Shown piece after piece: positions 1 to 4,847 of a DNA stretch of 5,526 nt (position 1 is the stretch's first letter; every line of letters begins with the position of its first letter). This stretch comes from Polyangia bacterium (lineage in GTDB: Bacteria > Myxococcota_A > Polyangia > Polyangiales > Polyangiaceae): NCBI GenBank assembly GCA_030433055.1, contig JAUILJ010000594.1:1-5526 (forward strand), given 5' to 3'. Below the pieces are notes generated by a model, which was given only the letters and a program-made list of their open reading frames with translations, did not search any database and was not told where the DNA came from. The position numbers and the translations under genes are program-made.

Positions 1-1
1 C

Positions 2-505
2 GTGGTGGCTTACGGTTCCGATGACCAGATCAATGTGACGTACGTGAGTCCAGCGGGCGACGTGTCGAGTGAGCAGGGAGCCTTCCCCGCGCCCAACCCG
101 GGTAACGTGGATCGCACGTTGCGCCTGAGTTCGGAGTGCGGTGGCGACACCCTCGCGGTGTTCAGTCAGGGCATCGACGAAGCCAAGCACGAGCGCGCGT
201 TCGCACGACGTATCACTCCGGAAACGCTCGGCGCCGCGGATTGCGGCCTGCCTCCGGCGCTGGATCCACCAGAGCCCGGCGCTGGAGGACAGGCTGGCGC
301 AGCAGGCGCTGGCGGGGGAACTTCGGCGGGTGGGAGCGCCGGCGCCGCGTCGGGAGGCGCCGGGACCGGCGGCGACGCAGAGCCGCCCGGGGGCTCTGGC
401 GACTCCAGCGGCTGTGGATGCCGCGTCGCAGGCCAGCGCACTTCAGTTGCTCCGTGGGCGGGCTTGCTGGCGCTCGCGCTGCTGTTCAGCAGACGGCGGC
501 GCTGA
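2..505 (+). CDS. MYXO-CTERM surface-sorted protein, 3' end only
   Basis: This is the C-terminal 167 residues of a larger exported protein; the frame is open to the window edge, so the true start is upstream and the first GTG is not claimed as a start. Residues 1-80 look like the last strands of a beta-rich, possibly propeller-like domain, with two cysteines (C46, C81) that could be disulphide-bonded. Residues 92-134 are a Gly/Ala/Ser/Pro linker. The C-terminus is a typical MYXO-CTERM signal: SGCGC (C138, C140), a hydrophobic segment at about 149-163, then RRRR at the very end. In myxobacteria this signal is known to direct proteins through type II secretion to the outer surface after processing by a myxosortase. 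The function of the main domain cannot be read from this fragment. The next gene begins 19 nt after the TGA, but it encodes a cytoplasmic regulator, so the closeness need not mean shared function. Confidence 0.85.
   Translation: MVAYGSDDQINVTYVSPAGDVSSEQGAFPAPNPGNVDRTLRLSSECGGDTLAVFSQGIDEAKHERAFARRITPETLGAADCGLPPALDPPEPGAGGQAGAAGAGGGTSAGGSAGAASGGAGTGGDAEPPGGSGDSSGCGCRVAGQRTSVAPWAGLLALALLFSRRRR
413..502 (+). other. MYXO-CTERM sorting signal (coding)
   Basis: This segment encodes the tripartite sorting tail: Cys-Gly-Cys, a transmembrane stretch rich in Leu and Ala, and four terminal arginines. The order Cys motif, helix, Arg cluster is the defining layout of the MYXO-CTERM family. It is the strongest taxonomic marker in the window. 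Confidence 0.85.
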
Positions 506-524
506 AGCGCTGGCCCGCCGTGCT

Positions 525-1469
525 ATGGCTCATGGCATGGCCGCGCGGGGTAAGTCAGGGGGCGTCGAGGAGCTGAAGCGTTTGATTGCGCGTCGCGCCT
601 CTCAGGAAGGTCGAACGGCGTCCGTACTGCCCGGCCTGTGGTTCTTTCGCTTCTCCTCACCCTATCCCCCGAAGATCAATCGAACCGGTGCGATGTATCT
701 CGCGGTCGCCGTCTCGGGCGCGAAACACGTGCAGGTGTCTGGTGAAGATCTGGTCTACGACCGCATGAGCTACCTTGTTCTCCGCGGGGAAACGGAGTAC
801 TGCGCCGCGCCGGTCGAGGCCACGCCCGAGGAACCTTACTTGTCCCTGGGCATGCAGCTCCCGCCAGAGGTGCTGTTGCGGACGCTGCTCGAAGTGAGCG
901 AGCATGGGGGGGTGAGGGAGAGCCTGCCTGACGCGCGCGCCTTCGTATCGCCTCTGGAAGGCCCCCTGGTCGACGCTCTGTGTCGGTTGCTTCACACCCT
1001 GGACCGCCCGCTGGAGCGCCAGGTGCTGGCGCCGCTGATCCAGCGCGAGATCGTGTTCAGGCTGCTGGAGACCGACGCCGCGGCCGTGCTGCGCCAGGCG
1101 GTGCGCGAACCCGAGCGTGATAGGATCCGTGAGGCAATGAATTTCATCGAAGCGAACGTCTTCGAGCGGCTCACGGTGGAGGCCATCGCCAAGCAGGTGG
1201 CGATGAGCCCCTCGCACTTTGCTCATCGCTTCAAGGAGATCGCCAGCGTCTCTCCCATGCGCTTTCAGAAGCACTTGCGCCTGGAGCGGGCTCGCGAGCT
1301 GCTCCTGAGCAACGGTTCGACCGCGGGGAGCATCGCGGCCGAGGTGGGCTACGCGAGCCCTGCCCAGTTCACTCGGGATTTCAAGCGCCAGTTCGGCCTG
1401 GCACCGGCGCGCTACGCCCGCGCCTTCGACGCCGGACCGACGGCGCTGATCGATTCTGGCGACCAGTGA
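525..1469 (+). CDS. AraC family transcriptional regulator (AraC_N domain)
   Basis: A 314-residue cytoplasmic DNA-binding regulator. Residues about 15-170 match the AraC_N (PF06719) type of sensory domain, with the family's typical opening (ELKRLIARRA, then SVLPGLWFFR) and the stretch YLVLRGETEY followed by a PEEPYLSL segment. Residues about 199-302 are the AraC DNA-binding domain with two helix-turn-helix units: one at about 216-237 (LTVEAIAKQVAMSPSHFAHRF) and one at about 265-289 with the conserved AAEVGYASPAQFTRDFKRQFG. The inducer is unknown; relatives with this N-terminal domain often sit beside oxidoreductase genes. The frame stays open upstream to 141, but that part overlaps the MYXO-CTERM gene, so a start at ATG 525 or ATG 537 is preferred; neither has a strong Shine-Dalgarno. 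TTG 582 has GGAG 9 nt upstream but would cut into the conserved N-terminus. The aldo/keto reductase follows in the same direction after 114 nt and is the obvious candidate target. Confidence 0.9.
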   Translation: MAHGMAARGKSGGVEELKRLIARRASQEGRTASVLPGLWFFRFSSPYPPKINRTGAMYLAVAVSGAKHVQVSGEDLVYDRMSYLVLRGETEYCAAPVEATPEEPYLSLGMQLPPEVLLRTLLEVSEHGGVRESLPDARAFVSPLEGPLVDALCRLLHTLDRPLERQVLAPLIQREIVFRLLETDAAAVLRQAVREPERDRIREAMNFIEANVFERLTVEAIAKQVAMSPSHFAHRFKEIASVSPMRFQKHLRLERARELLLSNGSTAGSIAAEVGYASPAQFTRDFKRQFGLAPARYARAFDAGPTALIDSGDQ

Positions 1470-1488
1470 ACCCGCCAGGTGCGGGGCA

Positions 1489-1502
1489 CAATCGCAGGAT
1501 TG
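1489..1502. promoter_or_regulatory. Short inverted repeat, possible operator
   Basis: CAATC-GCAG-GATTG is a perfect 5-bp inverted repeat with a 4-nt centre, 20 bp after the AraC-family stop and 81 bp before the reductase start. It could be a binding site or a small hairpin. AraC-family proteins usually bind direct rather than inverted repeats, so a link to the neighbouring regulator is a guess. Confidence 0.15.
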
Positions 1503-1556
1503 AGCAAAACCTCGGCAGGAGCAGAGCTGGGCGTTGCGCTGCGCGAGGTGTAGGTG

Positions 1557-1577
1557 TCTCCTCCAACACCGAGGAGG
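1557..1577 (+). promoter_or_regulatory. Ribosome binding site of the reductase, with a hairpin that could mask it
   Basis: GAGGAGG at 1571-1577 ends 6 nt before ATG 1584 and is the strongest Shine-Dalgarno in the window; it decides the start of the reductase. Just upstream, TCTCCTC (1557-1563) can pair with all seven bases (six Watson-Crick pairs plus one U-G), leaving a 7-nt loop. If formed, this helix would hide the ribosome binding site. The pairing is visible in the sequence; a regulatory role is inference. Confidence 0.4.
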
Positions 1578-1583
1578 ACGAGG

Positions 1584-2570
1584 ATGAAGTACCGTAAACT
1601 GGGCACGAGCGAGATCGATTTGGCCGTAGTCGGCCTGGGCTGCATGGGGATGAGTGAGTTCTACGGCCCAGCCGAGGACGCAAAATCGATCGAGGTGATT
1701 CATCACGCGCTGGAGCGTGGCGTGACCTTCTTCGACACCGCGGACATGTACGGCGTGGGCCAGAATGAAGAGCTGGTCGGCAAGGCTCTGAAAGGCAAGC
1801 GCGACCAGGCGGTGATCGCGACGAAGTTTGCCATCGTGCGTGGGGACGATGGCTCCCGCATGGGGATCAACGGCAAGCCGGAGTACCTGAAGAGCGCTTG
1901 TGAGAAGAGCCTCAAGCGCCTGAACATCGAGACCATCGACCTGTACTACCAGCACCGCGTGGATCCGGAGACGCCCATCGAAGACACCGTTGGCGCGATG
2001 GCCGAGCTGGTCAAGGAAGGCAAGGTCAAGCACCTCGGCCTGTCCGAGTGCTCCACGGACACGCTGCGCCGAGCGTACGCCGTGCATCCCATTTCCGCGG
2101 TGCAAAGCGAGTACTCGCTGTGGTCTCGTGAGCCGGAGGACGGCATGCTCGCGACGTGTGAGGAGCTGGGCGTGACGTTCGTGGCCTATTCGCCCCTGGG
2201 GCGCGGCTTCCTCACCGGCGCCATCAAGTCCGTCGACGACCTCGCAGCGGATGATTTTCGCCGCTACAGCCCGCGCTTCCAGGGCGAGAACTTCCAGAAG
2301 AACCTGGACCTGGTCAAGAAGGTGGAGGAGCTCGCCAAGGCGCGGCGTATCACCTCGGCTCAGCTGGCCCTGAGCTGGGTGCTCGCGAAGTCGAAGCGCG
2401 TCGTGACCATTCCAGGCACTCGCAGCAGCAAGCGCCTGGACGAGAACGCCGGCGCGGCAGACGTCGAGCTCAGCGCCGAGGAGCTCGCCCGCATCGAAGC
2501 GGCCTTCCCCAAGGACGTCGCCGCTGGGCTGCGTTACCCCGAGGCGGCGATGGGCTCCCTCAACGGCTAG
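1584..2570 (+). CDS. Aldo/keto reductase, AKR13-like
   Basis: A 328-residue soluble NAD(P)H-dependent oxidoreductase, the usual full length for the family, predicted to fold as a TIM barrel and to reduce aldehydes or ketones to alcohols. The catalytic tetrad is complete: D51 and Y56 in FFDTADMYG, K81 in ATKFA, and H124 in YYQHRVD. The N-terminal signature GLGCMGMSEFYGP, the VQSEYSLWSREPE segment and AYSPLGRGFLTG are characteristic of the AKR13 branch, which includes YakC-like and perakine reductase-like enzymes. The C-terminal IPGTRSSKRLDEN (about 276-288) is the cofactor phosphate-binding segment; its Arg and Lys residues favour NADPH. The substrate cannot be inferred. ATG 1584 is chosen because of the strong Shine-Dalgarno 6 nt upstream; an in-frame GTG at 1554 would put that site inside the gene. 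The gene lies downstream of an AraC-family regulator and ends before a clear terminator. Confidence 0.93.
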   Translation: MKYRKLGTSEIDLAVVGLGCMGMSEFYGPAEDAKSIEVIHHALERGVTFFDTADMYGVGQNEELVGKALKGKRDQAVIATKFAIVRGDDGSRMGINGKPEYLKSACEKSLKRLNIETIDLYYQHRVDPETPIEDTVGAMAELVKEGKVKHLGLSECSTDTLRRAYAVHPISAVQSEYSLWSREPEDGMLATCEELGVTFVAYSPLGRGFLTGAIKSVDDLAADDFRRYSPRFQGENFQKNLDLVKKVEELAKARRITSAQLALSWVLAKSKRVVTIPGTRSSKRLDENAGAADVELSAEELARIEAAFPKDVAAGLRYPEAAMGSLNG

Positions 2571-2628
2571 GCCGCGTCCGCTTCTCACGCGCCTGCAGAG
2601 CGTGTGCGTAGCCCAATTCAGCTGGATC

Positions 2629-2670
2629 TGAGCGCGCCTCGCGAGAAATCGTGGGGCGCGCTCACTTTTT
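2629..2670 (+). terminator. Intrinsic terminator after the aldo/keto reductase
   Basis: A 16-bp uninterrupted stem (2629-2644 with 2649-2664, only two G-U pairs) is capped by a GAAA tetraloop at 2645-2648. It is followed after one C by TTTTT at 2666-2670. The stem begins 58 nt after the reductase stop. This is a textbook Rho-independent terminator and separates the reductase unit from the lipoprotein gene. Confidence 0.88.
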
Positions 2671-2808
2671 CGCGAACCAACTGCTCGCCTTCGTCACTTG
2701 CCCTTTGAGGCCACGAAACGCGCTCCCTCGAGCGTCGCTCGGTCGGCCGAGAAGCGTCATCAACTTCGCGCCCCACGGGTGCGAGCAACTACGAAGCAGA
2801 GGTTCGTC

Positions 2809-4011
2809 ATGAAATTGCGTGCATTGTCAGCAGTGGGCTTGGTCGGTTTGAGTCTGTTTGCAGTCGCTTGTGGAGGCTCCGACGGAGGATCTACGGGCGG
2901 GGGTGAGGGAGCCACGGCAGGCGTCGGCGGCAGCGCTGGCGACGCTGGGAGCGGAGGCGATGCTGGGAGCAGCGCCAGCGGCGCAACCGGTGGAATGGGT
3001 GGTAGTGACGTCGGAGGCAGCGGCGGCGACGCGGGAAGCGGCGTCGGCGGCGCGGGAAGCGGCGGTGCGGGAAGCGGCGGCAGCGCTGGATCCGCAGGGA
3101 ATGGTGGTACGGCGGGCGCCGCGAGCGGTGGAACCGGGGGTCTGGAAGCAGACGTCACGCCGCCCAGCATCGTGACCACGTTGCCCGCTGACGCCGCGCT
3201 CGGAGTGCTCGAAGATGCGAAGATCGTCGTGACCTTCAGCGAACCCATGGATCAGGCGGCGGCAGAGCAAGCATACGAGTCGGTCGAGCTGCCCGCATCC
3301 GAGGTCACGATGGCGTGGAACGCCGCAGGTGACGAACTCACCATCACGCCGAACAGCAAGCTACCCTACAAGGACGTCGCTGGGCCTGACGTCGACCAGC
3401 GCTTCGGGTTCGGCTTCACGATCACCACGACCGCGACCGACAAGGCGGGCAACAACCTGGAGGCGGACGCCCACTTTGGCTTCAGCACGGCGCGCCGCGT
3501 GTCCCAGACCCTGGACCGAGTGGCGTCGCTCACTGGCCTGGTGAGCGGCACGGGCTACAAGGCCACCAACGACATCATCGTGGGCGACGGCAGCGCCAAC
3601 CAGGAGTATCGCGGCTTTCTGACCATCGACATGGCAAAATTGCCGGACGGAATTCTGGAGTTCGAGAAGGCCGGGCTGCATGTCAATCAAGACCTGGTCT
3701 CGGGCGCACCCTACGTCGGGCACGGCTCGCTCGAGGTGCACGAGCTGGACTTCGTCGCGCTCGACGCTACGGCCTTCAGCGCGGGCTCCCTCGGGAACCT
3801 CGGGGTGCTGACGAAGAACTCGCTCTTGATCCAGAAGAACATCGACGTGGTGCGCACGCTGGCCGCCGACTACGGCAAGCGCAGCGCGCTCGGCGACCGC
3901 TGCCAGTTCCGGCTGCAGTTCACCACCGGCAGCGACTTCGACGGCGCCACCGACAACGCCCACTTCGAGCCCACGACCCTGGGCATGGACGTGGTTTATC
4001 TCGCGGAGTGA
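2809..4011 (+). CDS. Lipoprotein with Gly-rich stalk, Big_5 domain and C-terminal beta domain
   Basis: A 400-residue predicted lipoprotein. The signal peptide is MKLR followed by a hydrophobic core, with lipobox FAVAC and lipidated C21; Ala at -3 is a little unusual. Residues 22-111 are a Gly/Ser/Ala stalk of GSGG and DAGS units that would hold the domains away from the membrane. Residues about 115-227 read as an SbsA-like Ig domain (Big_5, PF13205): DVTPPSIVTTLPADAA, then VVTFSEPMD, ending in AHFGFSTAR. Residues 231-400 form a further beta-rich domain with YRGFLTIDM (267-275) and GSLEVHELDF (306-315), which recalls DNRLRE/CBM96-type carbohydrate-associated domains; this assignment is tentative. 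The position is presumably the cell envelope and the role adhesion or substrate binding, but no catalytic motif is visible. ATG 2809 has AGAGG 6 nt upstream; the frame is open back to 2698, but an earlier start would bury the signal peptide. It ends in tandem TGA TGA stops. Confidence 0.85.
   Translation: MKLRALSAVGLVGLSLFAVACGGSDGGSTGGGEGATAGVGGSAGDAGSGGDAGSSASGATGGMGGSDVGGSGGDAGSGVGGAGSGGAGSGGSAGSAGNGGTAGAASGGTGGLEADVTPPSIVTTLPADAALGVLEDAKIVVTFSEPMDQAAAEQAYESVELPASEVTMAWNAAGDELTITPNSKLPYKDVAGPDVDQRFGFGFTITTTATDKAGNNLEADAHFGFSTARRVSQTLDRVASLTGLVSGTGYKATNDIIVGDGSANQEYRGFLTIDMAKLPDGILEFEKAGLHVNQDLVSGAPYVGHGSLEVHELDFVALDATAFSAGSLGNLGVLTKNSLLIQKNIDVVRTLAADYGKRSALGDRCQFRLQFTTGSDFDGATDNAHFEPTTLGMDVVYLAE
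2872..3141 (+). repeat. Low-complexity Gly/Ser/Ala coding repeat
   Basis: This part of the lipoprotein gene is built of degenerate GGC/GGA/AGC/GCG units. GCGGGAAGC occurs at 3031, 3052 and 3067, spaced 21 and 15 bp, so the repeats are in phase with codons. The segment encodes the stalk between the lipidated Cys and the Ig-like domain. Such tracts can change length by slippage without shifting the frame when units are multiples of three. Confidence 0.7.
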
Positions 4012-4028
4012 TGACGCTTCGAGAGACC

Positions 4029-4093
4029 GGGGGTCGAGAGTGAGTCGTAGCGCGAGCCTTGGTGGCGCCGCGGTGCGACTCGCTCTCACCCCC
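4029..4093. terminator. Long hairpin between lipoprotein and sigma genes (terminator-like, no U-tract)
   Basis: GGGGGT (4029-4034) pairs with ACCCCC (4088-4093). After a single bulged C4035, GAGAGTGAGTCG (4036-4047) pairs with CGACTCGCTCTC (4076-4087) with one G-U pair, giving 18 bp in total; two more weak pairs extend it inward. The hairpin starts 17 nt after the lipoprotein stop. No T-run follows on either strand, so it is not a classical Rho-independent terminator. It could protect the 3' end of the lipoprotein mRNA, act as a U-less terminator, or sit in the leader of the sigma operon. Confidence 0.45.
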
Positions 4094-4114
4094 AACCCTA
4101 TTCGAGGACGAGTC

Positions 4115-4156
4115 ATGGCCCGCTGGGCGGGTTCTGGATTTCGAGGCTTGGGATGA
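4115..4156 (+). CDS. Possible 13-codon leader ORF overlapping the sigma start
   Basis: A small ORF, MARWAGSGFRGLG, begins at ATG 4115 with GAGGA (4104-4108) 6 nt upstream. Its TGA stop at 4154-4156 overlaps the sigma ATG at 4153 in the arrangement ATGA. This is the geometry expected of translational coupling: ribosomes ending the leader could reinitiate on the sigma gene. The peptide has no recognisable domain. It may be a chance ORF, since ATGA overlaps are easy to form; the combination of a good ribosome binding site, suitable spacing and exact overlap is what supports it. Confidence 0.3.
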   Translation: MARWAGSGFRGLG

Positions 4157-4818
4157 CATCGAGGTTGTGGATCGTAGGCAGGCCGCTGGCAGCACCCGTG
4201 CTAGCTTCGCGCCCGGTGACTGACGACAAGCAGCTGTTCACGAGCTGGATGGCCGGAGATCGCGCCGCGGGTGAGGAGCTCATCGAGCGCCACTACGATT
4301 CGGTGGCGCGCTTCCTGCGTACCAAGGCTGGCCCTCACAGCGACGACCTGGTGCAGCGGGTGTTCCTGGTCTGCCTCGATCGCGGCGCTCAGTTCCGCGG
4401 TGATTCAAGCTTTCGGGCGTTCTTGTTCGGGATCGCACGCAACGTCGTGTTCGAGTTCATCCGCACGAAGGTGCGGGACCAGGCGGGTGCTGTGGAAGAC
4501 GTGGGCACCAGCTCGATCATGGACCTCGCTCCAGGGCTCTCCACGATCGTCATCCAGCGCGCCGAGCAGCGCCTGCTGGTGGAGGCTCTCCAGCGGCTAC
4601 CGCTGGACCTGCAGATGGCCATCGAGCTCTACTACTGGGAAGAGCTCTCGGTCGCCGAGTTGGCTGCGGCGCTGGAAATCCCTGCGGGAACCGTGAAGAG
4701 CCGCTTGCATCGGGCACGCGAGCTGTTACGCGAGGAAATGAACCGCATCCCTGCTAGCGAGCAGGAGCGCGAGAGCCTGCGCAGCATGTTTCAGCTGGGC
4801 GAAGGCCCGGCTGACTGA
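4153..4818 (+). CDS. ECF-type RNA polymerase sigma factor, kinase-linked
   Basis: A 221-residue sigma-70 family protein with only regions 2 and 4, as in ECF factors. Region 2 spans about 28-105: LFTSWMAGDRAAG, then DDLVQRVFLVCLD and GDSSFRAFLFGIARNVV, the part that contacts core polymerase and melts the -10 element. Region 4 spans about 141-196 with the helix-turn-helix LSVAELAAALEIPAGTVKSR, which should read the -35 element. A 25-residue acidic/polar tail follows. In region 2.2 the usual DAEDLVQE is HSDDLVQR (62-69), so a Glu is replaced by Arg. No anti-sigma gene is visible; a Ser/Thr kinase follows after 29 nt, as in kinase-associated ECF groups. ATG 4153 has GAGG 6 nt upstream and the ATGA overlap with a possible leader ORF. 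GTG 4216, which would start at TDDKQLF and give 200 residues closer to typical family length, lacks a clear Shine-Dalgarno but remains possible. Confidence 0.88.
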   Translation: MTSRLWIVGRPLAAPVLASRPVTDDKQLFTSWMAGDRAAGEELIERHYDSVARFLRTKAGPHSDDLVQRVFLVCLDRGAQFRGDSSFRAFLFGIARNVVFEFIRTKVRDQAGAVEDVGTSSIMDLAPGLSTIVIQRAEQRLLVEALQRLPLDLQMAIELYYWEELSVAELAAALEIPAGTVKSRLHRARELLREEMNRIPASEQERESLRSMFQLGEGPAD

Positions 4819-4847
4819 TCCGCGCATTGTTGTTGGTGCGAGGCCCC

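Noticed and set aside
141..524. Upstream extension of the AraC-family frame through the MYXO-CTERM gene.
   Set aside because: The extension encodes Arg/Ala-rich sequence with no domain and overlaps the convincing MYXO-CTERM tail; the regulator's conserved N-terminus begins after 525.
657..2588. A 643-codon open frame on the minus strand, antisense to the regulator and the reductase.
   Set aside because: It has no recognisable domain, lies opposite two clearly conserved genes, and is rich in His, Arg, Leu and Ala as expected from the complement of GC-rich codons.
2698..2808. TTG start and 37-residue N-terminal extension of the lipoprotein.
   Set aside because: It would place the signal peptide inside the protein and has no good ribosome site, whereas ATG 2809 has AGAGG at proper spacing.
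2671..2808. Search for a sigma-70 promoter ahead of the lipoprotein, with TTGCCC or TTGAGG as a -35.
   Set aside because: No acceptable -10 hexamer occurs at 16-18 nt spacing; a promoter is expected here but cannot be placed.
2760..3248. Minus-strand Pro/Ala-rich frame opposite the glycine stalk.
   Set aside because: It is the complement of Gly/Ser codons, which automatically gives Pro/Ala repeats.
3361..4116. A 251-codon minus-strand frame opposite the lipoprotein.
   Set aside because: It is antisense to a conserved-looking domain and shows no motif of its own; its composition is that of a GC-bias shadow.
4101..4146. Direct repeat TTCGAGG at 4101-4107 and 4140-4146.
   Set aside because: Seven bases is too short to mean much, and the copies overlap or adjoin the purine-rich ribosome sites of the leader and sigma ORFs.
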